From Ophiothrix spiculata (lineage: Eukaryota; Echinodermata; Ophiuroidea; Amphilepidida; Ophiotrichidae), in NCBI GenBank assembly GCA_000969725.1, contig JXSR01S029467.1: 31,240 bases of DNA; one strand, written 5' to 3'. Below are positions 8,698 to 18,667 of the stretch, one piece after another. Position 1 is the stretch's first letter. Each line of letters begins with the position of its first letter. The translations under genes and the position numbers were made by a program. The notes below the pieces were generated by a model. The model was not told the DNA's origin and did no database searches. It was given only the letters and a program-made list of their open reading frames with translations.

Positions 8698-11042
8698 TAT
8701 AGAATCTTACATTAACATGGTAGTTTAATATATAGTTTTGCTTTTGACTGATTTTGGTAGCTAAAAGTGTCTACTTTCAGAATCTGTCGGGTGACCAAAT
8801 GCCAGATGGCGTCCACAATGGCAGGCATTTCCTATTTTCAGCCATATCGTCCTTGAAATTTACCCTACGATTCAGATTCTGGTGTCAAATTTTATGTTTT
8901 AGTGTCTGTGAATCAACTAAATCAATTGTTTTATTATCAAAGCAGTAGTTTAGCTAAAACCAAGATTGCTTTAAAAATGGCCGCCATTATAGCCGATTTC
9001 ATTTAAATTGATCCAAACAGCCTTTAAAATGTATGATATCATAAGTATCTATAGGTAATCAATAAGAAAGAACATTTGAGCATTACAACATCATCATTTG
9101 CCTCTTTATTTTATTGTTTGCTTATACCAAATTCAAAATGGTGCCTGTTCAAAGATCCAAAAGGACCGCCAAAATATAGCTGTATGTTCAAAAATAGGTT
9201 TAAAGCACTTCGAAACAATACCGTAGCAAACAAAATAAATGTTCAGAATAATTGATGGAAAATGGTTTTTTGGTAACAATAAAAGCATTTCGTCCTAATT
9301 AGGGGTATTATGATGCTTCAAATCCAATGATGGAACCTGTACTGAGATCCAAAATGGCCGCCAAATACGTTTTTATGAACACAACATGGAATACAGCCGC
9401 TTCGAATGGTATCAAGAACACCAAATGTTTAGAATAATCGATGGAAAATGGTTTTGTAAGTAACAGTAGGAGAATTTCTTTCTAAATACATGTGGTAACA
9501 TACTTCATATCCAACAAAGAGCCTGTACCGGGATCCAAAATGTTCGCCAAAATTTGATTTTAGGCACAACAAATGGGATAAAGGCATTCGTTATGATATC
9601 GAAAACACCAAATACAAAATTAAATAGTTGGACAAATGACTTTAATGGTAACTGTAGAAACATTTCGTTCCAAATCATATTGTTAGCACATTCAAAAATC
9701 CATTATGGGGCTTGTACTGTGATCCAAAATGGCCAACAAATATAATTTCATGATTGAGAGTGGGTTAAGGTAAATTTGAAACGGTATGGAAAATGGCTAA
9801 CCGAATCCAATATATTGAGTTACCATGTTTAACATCCAATATAAAGCCTCTACTGATATCCAAAATGGTCACCAAATATGATCTTAGGCACAAAAATGGG
9901 GTAATGTGACTTTAGAACAGTATCAAAAACACAAAAATGTACAATCTAATACAAGATGTTAAAGTAACAATAGGAGCATATCTTCCCAAACAAAGTTGTT
10001 TGCATATTTAAAATTTATTATGGAGCCTTACTGTGATCCAAAATGGTCACCAAAATATTTATTTATTAAATTTTATACATGAAAATTAATATTTAAAGTG
10101 ACTTTGAAACATTATAAATATGGGATATGAAACATATGAAACAACCTCATTTGGGTAAAATACTACTGTTACCCTCAAAGCCATTTTCCATCGAACATTT
10201 TGAACACGTGGTGTATTTGATACAGTTCCAAACTCACTGAAACCCATTTTCGTGCATTAAATTGTATTTTGGCTCCTATTTTAAATCTCACTACATATTG
10301 AATTTGAAACAAGCTTACATTAAAAACACATAAACACATATTTTGATGGCCATTTTGGATCTCAGTACAGGCGCCAATTTGAATTTGATACAAGCTAACA
10401 ATACAATTGGGGACAAATGACCTTGTTGTAACTCTAGATGCTATTTCCTGTTGATTATTCAATATATCATGCATTTTAAAGGCTGTGTTGTTGGATGTTA
10501 ATGAAATGATCTTTTGGCAGCCATCTTGGTGGCCATTTTGAATTTGAATATGCATTTCTCATAAGTTGAAGCTACAAATATTCATTATAGCCTTTTTACG
10601 TCAATTATTGTGAACAATTTTGTTTGTGTTTGATACTGCTCATTTCTGCACATAAAACATATTTCTCGGCCATTTTGGATCTCTGGTCAGGTGCCATTTT
10701 GTATTTGATACCAGCATACAAAAATATTAGGATGTAAATGATGTTATTATAATCCTCAAATGTTATTTTCTATTGAGTACTTATAGCTACTTATGATATT
10801 AGGTATATTAGAGGCTGTAGGGTCAATGTTAATGAAATCGGCTAATATGGCGGCCATTTTGGACGCTATCTTAGTTTTAGCTTAAATTACTGCTTTGACA
10901 TTAAATCTATTGATTTGAGTTGAATTCCTAGACACTAAAAACATATATTTTGACATCAGAATCTCAATTATAGGTTAAATTTCAAGGAAGTTATGGCTGA
11001 AGATAGGAAATAGCGGCAAATTTGGACGCCATCTTGGATTTT

Positions 11043-12590
11043 TCGAATCAATCAATCCATCTTTATCATTTTGTTTTCATCTCATATAATAAACAATAAT
11101 AACTTACACTAATTTATACTTTTAAATTATACTACATAACAGTCTATATTGAGGTGTGGATACCACCAATAACGCAAAGCGTGTGGCAGATGGCACCCAT
11201 AAAATGGTTGCAAGAAAAGAAGAATTTATAAAACATTTATGACAATATTTTATACGTCTATATAAAAATAGATCAAACTGGTACACTATTTTTTAAGATA
11301 AAAAATAATACATATATTGCCTTCATAGAAGACTGTTTTAAATGTACCACATGTGATTTATTTCATTAAAAGTAGTTTATTGACGTCAAATTAGGATGCA
11401 AGACAAACATTGGACATGAAAATAAATATCAATGTTTATGCGTACTAAATGTTGGGAGCAGTTGATGGTGGTAACGATACATGTGTATAGCTAATTGGTA
11501 GGTATAGATATCATGGATTTTCAGATTCTTTAGGGACATGAAAAGAGGGTTTGTGTGTGCCATCCAAAGTGACTTTAATAGTGCAAGTTCTAATAATTTT
11601 CTTTTGTTTTAAAAACAGAGAATGTAAATTGGAGTTGTTTTTATCTCACTTACTTTAGTCTTGTATGGGGAGACAAAAAATAGATATTGTAAATTGGAGT
11701 TGTTTTTGTCTCCCCATACAAGAGTGCAGTAAGTGGGATAAGGAAGGACAAGTGTATTGTAAAGTGTATGGAGAGACTCTAAATTTAGGAATGGTTGTAC
11801 TTTTCTAATGATTCCATTATATTATTTTGGTAATATGACACGTATGAGCCTTCCAAGTGAGATTGCTATCGATAATAATTCAAAGAAATTTAGTTGTAAC
11901 AACTTGTTCAATAGATGTATTGTCAATTTGTAACTTAAAATCAGGACTTGGTTTATTACTATATTTATTTTTATAGATCATAAAATTGGTTTTATTATTA
12001 TTCAGAGAGAGTTTATTTAACCTAAACCAGTTGAATATTTTTTCTAATTCAGTATTTACTAGGTCTTCCAATCTGGCGGGATCTTTATGGGAAAAAACAA
12101 TGTTTGTGTCATCGGCAAAAATTATAAAATGAGAGAAAGGTGAAGAAAGAGGGAGATCATTAATATAATGGAGAAATAAAAGTGCCCAAGGATTGATCCC
12201 TGTGGGATCCCGCAAGGGATGTTACTATATTCAGAAGTGGTGTTTTTGAAAATAGCATATCGTTTTCTACATGAGAGATAATTTTTATCCAGGAATTGGC
12301 TAGACCTCTGATACCATAAGCAGTGATTTTTTAAAGTAAAATTTCATGGTTTAAGGTATCAAAAGCTTTACTTAGATCAAGGAATATATCAAGACTATGT
12401 TATTGATTGTCACGGTCTCTCGTGATTTTGCAGTAAAAATCATTGATCGCCATGTAGGTGGATCTATTAGGTCTGAAGTCATATTGATGAGGACTAAAAA
12501 TGTCATTTTTGGTTATAAAATCAAGGAGCCGATTATAGAAAAAAAAAATCAAGTATTTTTGATATGGATAGTCGAAATCCCAAGGGGTGA
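11043..12590 (-). pseudogene. 5'-truncated CR1/Jockey-like LINE inside the foldback
   Basis: Reading the minus strand: NRLLDFITKNDIFSPHQYDF (RT finger, from about 12540), then FRPNRSTYMAINDFY, a stop, FLDLSKAFDTLNHEILL (motif A), a second stop and a frameshift in the GxPQGS motif B, YINDLPL, IFADDTNIVF (motif C), NKLSLNNNKTNFM (motif D) and IDSNLTWKAH (motif E). Further on come NTLVLP and CTLVWGDKNNSNLQ, and near 11500 DIYTYQLAIHMYRYHHQLLP. The 3' end is a GATTGATT tail at 11043-11052. Endonuclease and the RT N-terminus are missing (5' truncation, usual for LINEs), and stops and shifts make it inactive. It is clearly related to the LINE at 20722-22256. TCGAA occurs at both borders and may be a short target duplication. 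Confidence 0.85.
11642..11740. repeat. 38-bp hairpin within the LINE (template-switch-like)
   Basis: 11642-11679 is an imperfect inverted copy of 11703-11740; both arms contain CTTGTATGGGGAGACAAAAA or its complement. The segment TGTAAATTGGAGTTGTTTTT also appears twice in direct orientation (about 11624 and 11688). In the LINE's own reading direction the order is A, B, inverted A, B, where A encodes CTLVWGDKN. The duplication is therefore local to this copy. Confidence 0.8.
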
Positions 12591-12984
12591 CAATATCGGC
12601 AAAAGTAGACACTTTTAGCTACCAATATCGGTCAAAAGCAAAACTATATATTAAACTTCCACTCAGGCCAAAAAATCCCATTTTTCTGCTGGACTATTAA
12701 AAAGATTTTCACTTTTAACAGATTGTACAGCTTTGCTCAAATAATGTTGCAATCGAAAACGACTTGTTTTCAATATAACATCTCATCATAAGTAAGTCGT
12801 TTTGGCATCATATTAAAAAACCGCTTTCCTATTATCCTATACTTTTTGTTTTATTTCATTTGATTTGTCAATCCAGAGATAACTCCAGTTTCTACCCAAA
12901 ATTCAGAGTTGTCACGTGTCACTTTCTGGTTAAGTGAACAGATTTGAAATTAAAAGAATGGATTCAAAGATGCAAAAACAGTTA

Positions 12985-13125
12985 GGGACGACTTCAAAAC
13001 TCAACCGGCGGTTGTCTGCCGGTTCTGGGTGGTTATAGGCGGTTGCCTATTGTTTATTCCGGTTGAACCGCCCAGAACCGCCCAGAACCGGCAGACAACC
13101 GACAGTTGAGTTTTTAAGCCGTCCC
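12985..13125. mobile_element. 141-bp hairpin MITE, PIF/Harbinger-like
   Basis: The left arm starts GGGACGACTTCAAAACTC and the right arm ends GAGTTTTTAAGCCGTCCC. About 50 bp on each side pair almost completely, rich in CCGGTT/AACCGG words. TTA sits directly outside both ends (12982-12984 and 13126-13128). A 3-bp TTA duplication with GG..CC termini is the pattern of PIF/Harbinger-derived MITEs; that assignment is inference. The GC-rich hairpin stands out against AT-rich surroundings. Confidence 0.75.
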
Positions 13126-13174
13126 TTACGTAATGGTACATATAAAAAGTTCTGGCTCTCAGATATAGTTTAGG

Positions 13175-13235
13175 CCTGTCATGGCGTAGCCAGGGGGGCA
13201 GGGGAGGGGGCAGGGTCCCCCCTGACAAAAATGTC
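13175..13235. repeat. Short GC-rich repeat fragment
   Basis: GTCATGGCGTAGCCAGG followed by G-rich sequence and GGTCCCCCC looks like the end of a dispersed animal repeat carrying a TGGCGTAGCCAGG word, recalled from general experience rather than searched. No second end is visible. Confidence 0.3.
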
Positions 13236-13249
13236 ATTCGGCACATTAC

Positions 13250-14440
13250 TGTTAGTTGGCAAATTGGGATTGCAGGAAATAAGGAAGGATGGAAGGAAAA
13301 GTTTGGAGAAGGCAGGAGAAGGGGGTTATAAGAGTAATGTCAGAGTTTCTGTATATGGATTCGAAAGAATGAAAAATTAAGGTCAGGGGTCAATTTAGAG
13401 ATAATCGCTTACTCCCGTTATGATCGCTAACTCCTGGCAAATATTTTAAGAGTTAGCGAAACGGGGTTAGCGACCATCGCTGAATGTTAGTGAAATCGAC
13501 CCAAGGTGCCAAATAAGTTAAAGTTGGAAAAATGTGAGATAGAGAATAGGACGAGGCGGGAAGTTCTGTCATAATAGTTTATCAGCTAAATCTTCGCATA
13601 TAAATTTGTTATCTCTTAATTTTGACAACTTGAATAGTTCTTTAGACCTTCAATTAGTTGGATGGAAAAAAATAAAAAAACAAAAATCTAGACAATAAAA
13701 CGTATGATGTGCCAATCTGTATGATTTCGACCATGTTTATTATTACATAATTTTGCCAACTGGAATTGTTCTTTGGAACGCAAAATCATTAACATACATA
13801 CATACTCTAACAACAAGAGAGAAAATGCACAAAGTACCAACCTCTATGAATTAAACATTTAATTGTGACAAAAATCCACCCTATATATATGCAGCTGCCT
13901 GGATATACACATAGAGGTTAAACGGGATGTGAGGAAAACATAGATTGTCAATGGTTCTTTTTCTTGACAACATTTTTCACACGGAGCTGAAAGCATCTGC
14001 ACATTCATCACCTATTATATACGTCTTTTATGATTAGATAAACAAAACCACAGTATTAAAAGAAACTACATTTTTTCAATAGTTACAGATTTAATCATTT
14101 TAAACATTATTCCACATTATCTACATTAAGAATCTAAAGTACAGGTACTTGAACACAAATTAAAACCCAGCACGGGATTTTCTACACTCATTGATATCCC
14201 TAGTATAAAATAGAAGGGGTTTATTAATTTAGTTAAATTATTTTAATTCGGCAAAAAACTTCATTTTGAAAACGTCGACATCATCTATAATTATATTTTT
14301 GAGTTTGGAATGATCTGTCGAACTGTTTACAGAGTGAGCTGTTAATAGCTTAGTTGTTAAACCTGTTGCACGAGAAAAAAAAATTCTTAAACATCATATG
14401 CCCTTCACCAAACCTGACTTATTGTTATCCCCAATCACGT
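13250..14440. other. AT-rich intergenic DNA upstream of the GPCR
   Basis: No gene, hairpin or repeat boundary is recognised. A short quasi-repeat around 13405-13490 (AGTTAGCGA / GTTAGCGACCATCGC) is the only local structure noticed. Confidence 0.4.
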
Positions 14441-15000
14441 TTTAAACATGCATGACTATAATTTTTTTAAACATGTTTTACCAATTAGTCAAGAAGATGT
14501 TATGAACTCTCTTGAGCTTGATAAGCTCGACTACATAAGGAAACATTATATTCAAATCACACAGAGTTTACCAATTTTACTCTATGAATATCGTTTATTA
14601 AGAATCACTGCATGTTTTGCTAGAATGCATTATGGCACACAGCTGACATGATCAGTTAGCGACATAACAAATCCCGAAGCACGCCGCTATACAGTACTTC
14701 CTGCGAAGCATCCTTGTTATTCAACGGAATTCCGAACCTCTTCATTGATATTATTACTACCTTCAGAGTCTGACGAAAAGAAAATGCAACATACGAAGCT
14801 ACCCAAAGTGGAAAGCGAACTTCAACTTGTAATCAAACATGCAAAGAACATTACCAGGAGATTTTTTGTTGATCAACGTCACTGTTTCTTATTCAAAAAG
14901 GAGCTAAGCTACTATAGGCAATTATTTGCATCGCGGGAGTGTTCAAACGCATGAACGAGAATTGCAATAATATATATTCAACTGCATGATAGATTGAAAA
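14441..15000 (+). other. 5' flank of the GPCR with two unassigned small frames
   Basis: Frames at 14448-14651 (67 codons) and 14745-14954 (69 codons) have no motif I recognise. They could be 5' UTR, decayed repeat or chance. An AATAATATATATTC stretch at about 14965-14980 is TATA-like but unverified. An in-frame TGA at 14995-14997 lies immediately before the receptor ATG. Confidence 0.3.
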
Positions 15001-16173
15001 ATGGAAAATATCAGCACTCATTCGATGCAATTAGAGACCATTGTAGCTACAAATGCATACTATGGGTATGATGATGTTGATTGTCAAAGTGGAAAACTTG
15101 TCGTCATTCAAAATATATCTGAAGCTAATAAGTTTGCATATAATACCGGAGAAGCTGTATTCACTACCGTTTGTTTGCCGATGCTTCTTGTAATTGGTAT
15201 AATTGGTAATTCTGCATTTGTTTACGTTGTTTTTAAAGCCCCGAGGATGAAAACCATTACTAATTGCTATCTAGTGTGTTTATCCTTTGCGGATTCTTTA
15301 TTCTTAGTGAGTGCAATTGGAAGCAAATTATGGGTGTACATTAAATCGCCCTTAAATCCTGACGACGGACCACTTGGTGCCCTTGGATGTATATTGGTCA
15401 ATTTTGTATCAAGTACTACGTATATTGTATCCCTTATATTTATAACTCTTGTCTCACTTGAACGTTTCTGGGGAGTCTGTAGACCTCATAGGAAACACGA
15501 CTCAAATCGAAAAGTGTCTGTAATCATCATCATATCAACTGTATTTTCCGCCTTACTTTCTGCCACATTTATGCCAAGCTTTGCGGCTGTATCTGTTGAA
15601 TGTTTTCAATGGCCAGAGGAGAAGCTGTATATGACTTGGCCAAATGTGAGAATATTATGTAAACCGATTAAAAGGTGGCACGATCTGTACACAAATGGGT
15701 CACAAACTATTCCGTTCTTTATTTCGCTCGTCGTTAACGTAATTCTATACGACAGAATCATCAAAGGACTTCATAAATCAATGAAAAACACGCAAGATAA
15801 AATGTCAGCGAGGAAAGAACGTGATGCTAGGACAAGGAACCAGGTGGCTAAAATGCTCGTCATTAATGGAGTGGTATTTTTTGTTTGTCTAGCTCCATTT
15901 GAGATAATGTCACTGTTCTACATGGTTGCAGAAATACTCGGGAAACAAATAGCCTCGTCGGATTTGATAATAGTAATGTTGTACATTTCCCGTACTATGT
16001 CATATCTAAATAGTGCGATTAATCCATTTATTTTCACTGCCCTGAGTGTAAGATACAGAGAAGCCTTTAAATACGTTTTTGTGCCTGCAACTTGTAGTAA
16101 AAATAACAACAAACGAACACGTTTGCGATCACAATTTAAGGCAAGTGTCATATCTTTTGATTCAAAAATGTAG
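15001..16173 (+). CDS. TRH-receptor-like class A GPCR (neuropeptide-type), 390 aa
   Basis: This is an intact single-exon seven-transmembrane receptor of the plasma membrane, expected to couple a peptide ligand to G proteins. The start is the first ATG after an in-frame stop at 14995, with A at -3 and G at +4. The N-terminus has NIS sequons at residues 3 and 38. TM1 is about 53-77 (GN at 69-70); TM2 about 87-108, with TNCYLVCLSFAD resembling the TNCYLVSLAVAD block of vertebrate TRH receptors (D98 = 2.50); TM3 about 130-153 with C130, followed by ERF (154-156) in place of DRY; TM4 about 172-192; Cys201 and Cys220 in ECL2; TM5 about 235-253; TM6 about 286-309 with CLAP (296-299), so Trp6.48 is replaced by Leu; TM7 about 320-345 with NPFIF (341-345) in place of NPxxY. 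Helix 8 is YREAFKYVF, with Cys365 a possible palmitoylation site. The family call is firm; the ligand is unknown. Confidence 0.93.
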   Translation: MENISTHSMQLETIVATNAYYGYDDVDCQSGKLVVIQNISEANKFAYNTGEAVFTTVCLPMLLVIGIIGNSAFVYVVFKAPRMKTITNCYLVCLSFADSLFLVSAIGSKLWVYIKSPLNPDDGPLGALGCILVNFVSSTTYIVSLIFITLVSLERFWGVCRPHRKHDSNRKVSVIIIISTVFSALLSATFMPSFAAVSVECFQWPEEKLYMTWPNVRILCKPIKRWHDLYTNGSQTIPFFISLVVNVILYDRIIKGLHKSMKNTQDKMSARKERDARTRNQVAKMLVINGVVFFVCLAPFEIMSLFYMVAEILGKQIASSDLIIVMLYISRTMSYLNSAINPFIFTALSVRYREAFKYVFVPATCSKNNNKRTRLRSQFKASVISFDSKM

Positions 16174-16205
16174 TGTCAGAGACGCTGAAACGTTTATTTC
16201 TATAT

Positions 16206-16216
16206 AATAAAATAAA
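16206..16216 (+). promoter_or_regulatory. Polyadenylation signal of the GPCR gene
   Basis: Two overlapping AATAAA hexamers (16206-16211 and 16211-16216) begin 33 bases after the stop codon. The equivalent site in the left-arm pseudogene reads GAATAG instead. Confidence 0.6.
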
Positions 16217-16449
16217 GGACATGTATCAAGGCAATATGGAAAGCTAACAAATGAAACATCACTCCACAGCACAAAAGTTTTCATTGTACGTATGAAATAA
16301 GACATTCTAGAGAGGATCTGTAAATCCATAGCCCTTTAAAATGTAAGAATCGTGGACAAGACTTCTGAGTTGTTTTCGTTTTAATTAATGTATGTACAAG
16401 AAGTCCGAATAATTGTATGGATACGTGAATCGATGATCGAATTTAAAAA

Positions 16450-16720
16450 CAAACTATATAAATTAATGAATGAATGAAAGAATTAATTGGATGAATGAAT
16501 GACTGATTGAATGAATGAATGAATGAATGAATGAATGAATGAATGAATAAATGAATGAATGAATGTATGAATGAATGAATGCATGAATAAATGAATGAGC
16601 AAATGAATAATTGAATATTTGTAATGAAGGAATAAATTATGGAATGAATGAAATGAAATAAATAAAAGAAAGAATGAACGAATGAATGAATGGTGGAATG
16701 AATGAATGAATAAACGAACG
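16450..16720. repeat. GAAT tetranucleotide microsatellite (right arm)
   Basis: An interrupted run of AATG/GAAT units, the mirror of 5060-5240. It contains more interruptions (AATA, GCATG, GAACG) than the left copy, whose core is purer. The His-Ser-Phe-Ile repeat frame on the minus strand is only this microsatellite translated. Confidence 0.9.
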
Positions 16721-16739
16721 GAAGAATGCAATGACGCGA

Positions 16740-17455
16740 GACTTAAAGCGCAAGATCAAAACAAAAATATCCGCATAATATGTTGTTGACAATAGCACAA
16801 CATATATCAAAATAAAGATAACACGAAACCCTTCTCTGTCCTCCTCAGCGGTTGTTGGCTGAATGATGACTGTAGAAACGTACTAACTTTATTTTGATGT
16901 CTTCAACCGACACGTATAAATCTCTTCATTCTCACAACATATAAGGTTGAGAAACTGTGAAGTTCAAAGGAAAAACAACTTGTAATACACTTGTCAGTGT
17001 TAATACTCATCATTGCAAGCCCGAGCTTTAAATAAAAGCCATCAAAACTTGTCAGTGGATATAAATGATAGATAAGAGAAAATGATGTCGACAAGACACG
17101 ACGTTGCTTTTATCATAGATCGTAGAAACTTGAAGATCATTGTGCACAAAGGGCGCTTTGTCTGCCATTGACGTCTCAAGTGTTTAGAGATATTCTACTT
17201 AATGTCTCACTTACTGCTTTAAGCAATTTGGGAAATGTGATAAAACATGATAACGGTATTAGGTGACTAGTACAGAATAAAAGACATTACTTATTAAATA
17301 CACATTAAATCAACCTGTATTAAATATTTTACTATTAAGTATTAAACTAAATGTCACATTTTTGTAATGATAAAACACCTACTAAATTATGCAGACCCAT
17401 GTTTTAAACTAAACTATGGATCTGCACTCTGCACCTGGGAATGTCCACTTTTGTA
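16740..17455. other. Extra sequence in the right arm with a distant copy
   Basis: This stretch has no counterpart in the left arm. The part at 16780-17100 (TTGACAATAGCACAACAT, then AAAAACAACTTGTAATACAC, ACTCATCATTG, CTTTAAATAAAAGCCATCA) recurs in diverged form and in the same orientation at 30425-30600. No gene is seen. Confidence 0.6.
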
Positions 17456-17796
17456 CCACATAGGTAATGGTGAATTTTTAATTTAGGATATTTAGAAATC
17501 GAAAATAAGCGACCTCTTTTTTTGAGGAACATTCTATAAAAAATGCAAGTCAGATTCACTCTTGTAATATTATTAACTGGTACCATGTTAACTGATATCT
17601 TGTTTCCTTGACAAAATGTGTCTTCACGTTTTTATATGTGATGGCTCACCCCGAAAGGGGGAACTTGCAGATGATATCAATTTTTATTTTATCTTTCATA
17701 GGTTATAGCATTTTCTAAGCTTTAAAGTGACACCTTATTTGCTGAAATTGATAAAGGCAATCAAGTAATATTTAAATTTTCAAGTTCACGGACATA

Positions 17797-18237
17797 TGGA
17801 GAGTGTTTTTTTCAAAACCCACTTAGTCCAACGGCTGCCGTCATGCTAGATTTTGAAACCTAAATTCTTTATTGAGATTGTTCTGACGCTCATTTTACCT
17901 CATTCTGCAGGGGTCGGGTGCTCTTATCCTGACTACGATCATTTGGCTGCGGTTCACTGCCCTGAAGGGACATTATAGAATAGTAATGAAACAGATTTTT
18001 CCAAAAACTCACTAAGTCCAGGGATTAAGCAAGTTTCTTAAAAAATCATGTTATTGTTTGTGTGCACTGCAGTGCTAGTATATATTTTTGATCAATATGA
18101 CATATATTTTGGTCATTTGTAATGAGCTTTGACATCAAATTCAACTCACAAACCAGTAGTATAATAGATTTATAATCTATTTAAATATAACATGTGGCAG
18201 CTATTGGATTAAGTGAGTTTTGGAAAAACACTCTTCA
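17797..18237. mobile_element. 441-bp foldback MITE with an empty site in the other arm
   Basis: Ends TGGAGAGTGTTTTTTTC and GGAAAAACACTCTTCA are inverted repeats extending about 45 bp, including ACCCACTTAGTCCAA against TTGGATTAAGTGAG. A sub-terminal copy of the CCAAAAACTCACTAAGTCCA word lies near 18001. The flanks carry TA on both sides. The left arm around 4730 has the uninterrupted site (complement of CGGACTTACTAACGCC), so the insertion happened after the duplication. No coding frame. Confidence 0.8.
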
Positions 18238-18249
18238 TATACTAACGCC

Positions 18250-18398
18250 GTCATACCCATATACCGATTTTGTAGTAATTTTGTATGTGGGGCCAAATCC
18301 TATTTTTGTATATACTAGTAAGTAACACAAATTACGACACGGTTTCATGCCTAAAACAAGCAATTTCCGAGTGTCACACTTTTATTGAGACGCCCTGT
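18250..18398 (-). mobile_element. Terminus of another mariner-type element
   Basis: Reading the minus strand from 18398, TA is followed by CAGGGCGTCTCAATAAAAGT, the same end type as at 2691 and 7681. It lies exactly where matching to the left arm resumes (18400). The other end was not found, so the extent is uncertain. Confidence 0.4.
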
Positions 18399-18667
18399 AT
18401 ATACAGCAAAGAACAACATCATGTGCAAAAAATGACCTTCAAAAACTCAATTATATATTTGCATGATTAACAATTGATGTCGTTCAAGGTTGTTTAATAA
18501 GAATACACTATTGTGTTTATGTTCTTTTGTGATTTTAATTACATTAATCAAAACCCATATATATTTTATAATATATATGCCATGCGTATACAGTTGCAGT
18601 GATTACAGCAGGTCGAATATAAAACGTTATACAAATTAACATACATTGTGATGATTTCGTTTAAGTT

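Larger units (their letters stand above)
8719..12660. mobile_element. Composite foldback element with tandem-repeat arms, split by a LINE
   Basis: The left terminus (8719-8775: AGTTTAATATATAGTTTTGC, then TAGCTAAAAGTGTCTACTTT) reappears inverted at 12600-12660. Between them the left arm (to about 10090) carries about eight imperfect units of roughly 140-195 bp, each with a core like ATCCAAAATGGCCGCCAAA (near 8805, 8977, 9153, 9348, 9532, 9721, 9859 and 10035). From about 10140 the same units run in reverse complement (cores near 10348, 10533, 10672, 10855 and 11030). The right arm is then broken at about 11043 by a LINE and resumes at about 12592. Without the LINE the element would be about 2.4 kb. 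No transposase frame is seen. Long repeat-built arms recall foldback (FB/Galileo-like) transposons, but the family is not identified, and no target duplication could be fixed. Confidence 0.8.

Noticed and set aside
9120-11040. CRISPR-like spaced repeats
   Set aside because: The roughly 185-bp units are imperfect throughout, lack short exact repeats with unique spacers, and reverse orientation midway. This is a foldback transposon in a eukaryotic genome.
13001-13246. 81-codon minus-strand frame rich in Pro and Arg
   Set aside because: It spans the 141-bp hairpin and the neighbouring G-rich repeat; no protein motif.
15918-16151. 77-codon minus-strand frame inside the receptor, with a mirrored copy at 5783-6016
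   Set aside because: Antisense shadow of conserved TM6-TM7 coding sequence; its conservation follows from the sense strand.
16483-16731. His/Ser/Phe/Ile-repeat protein on the minus strand
   Set aside because: It is only the GAAT microsatellite read in one frame.
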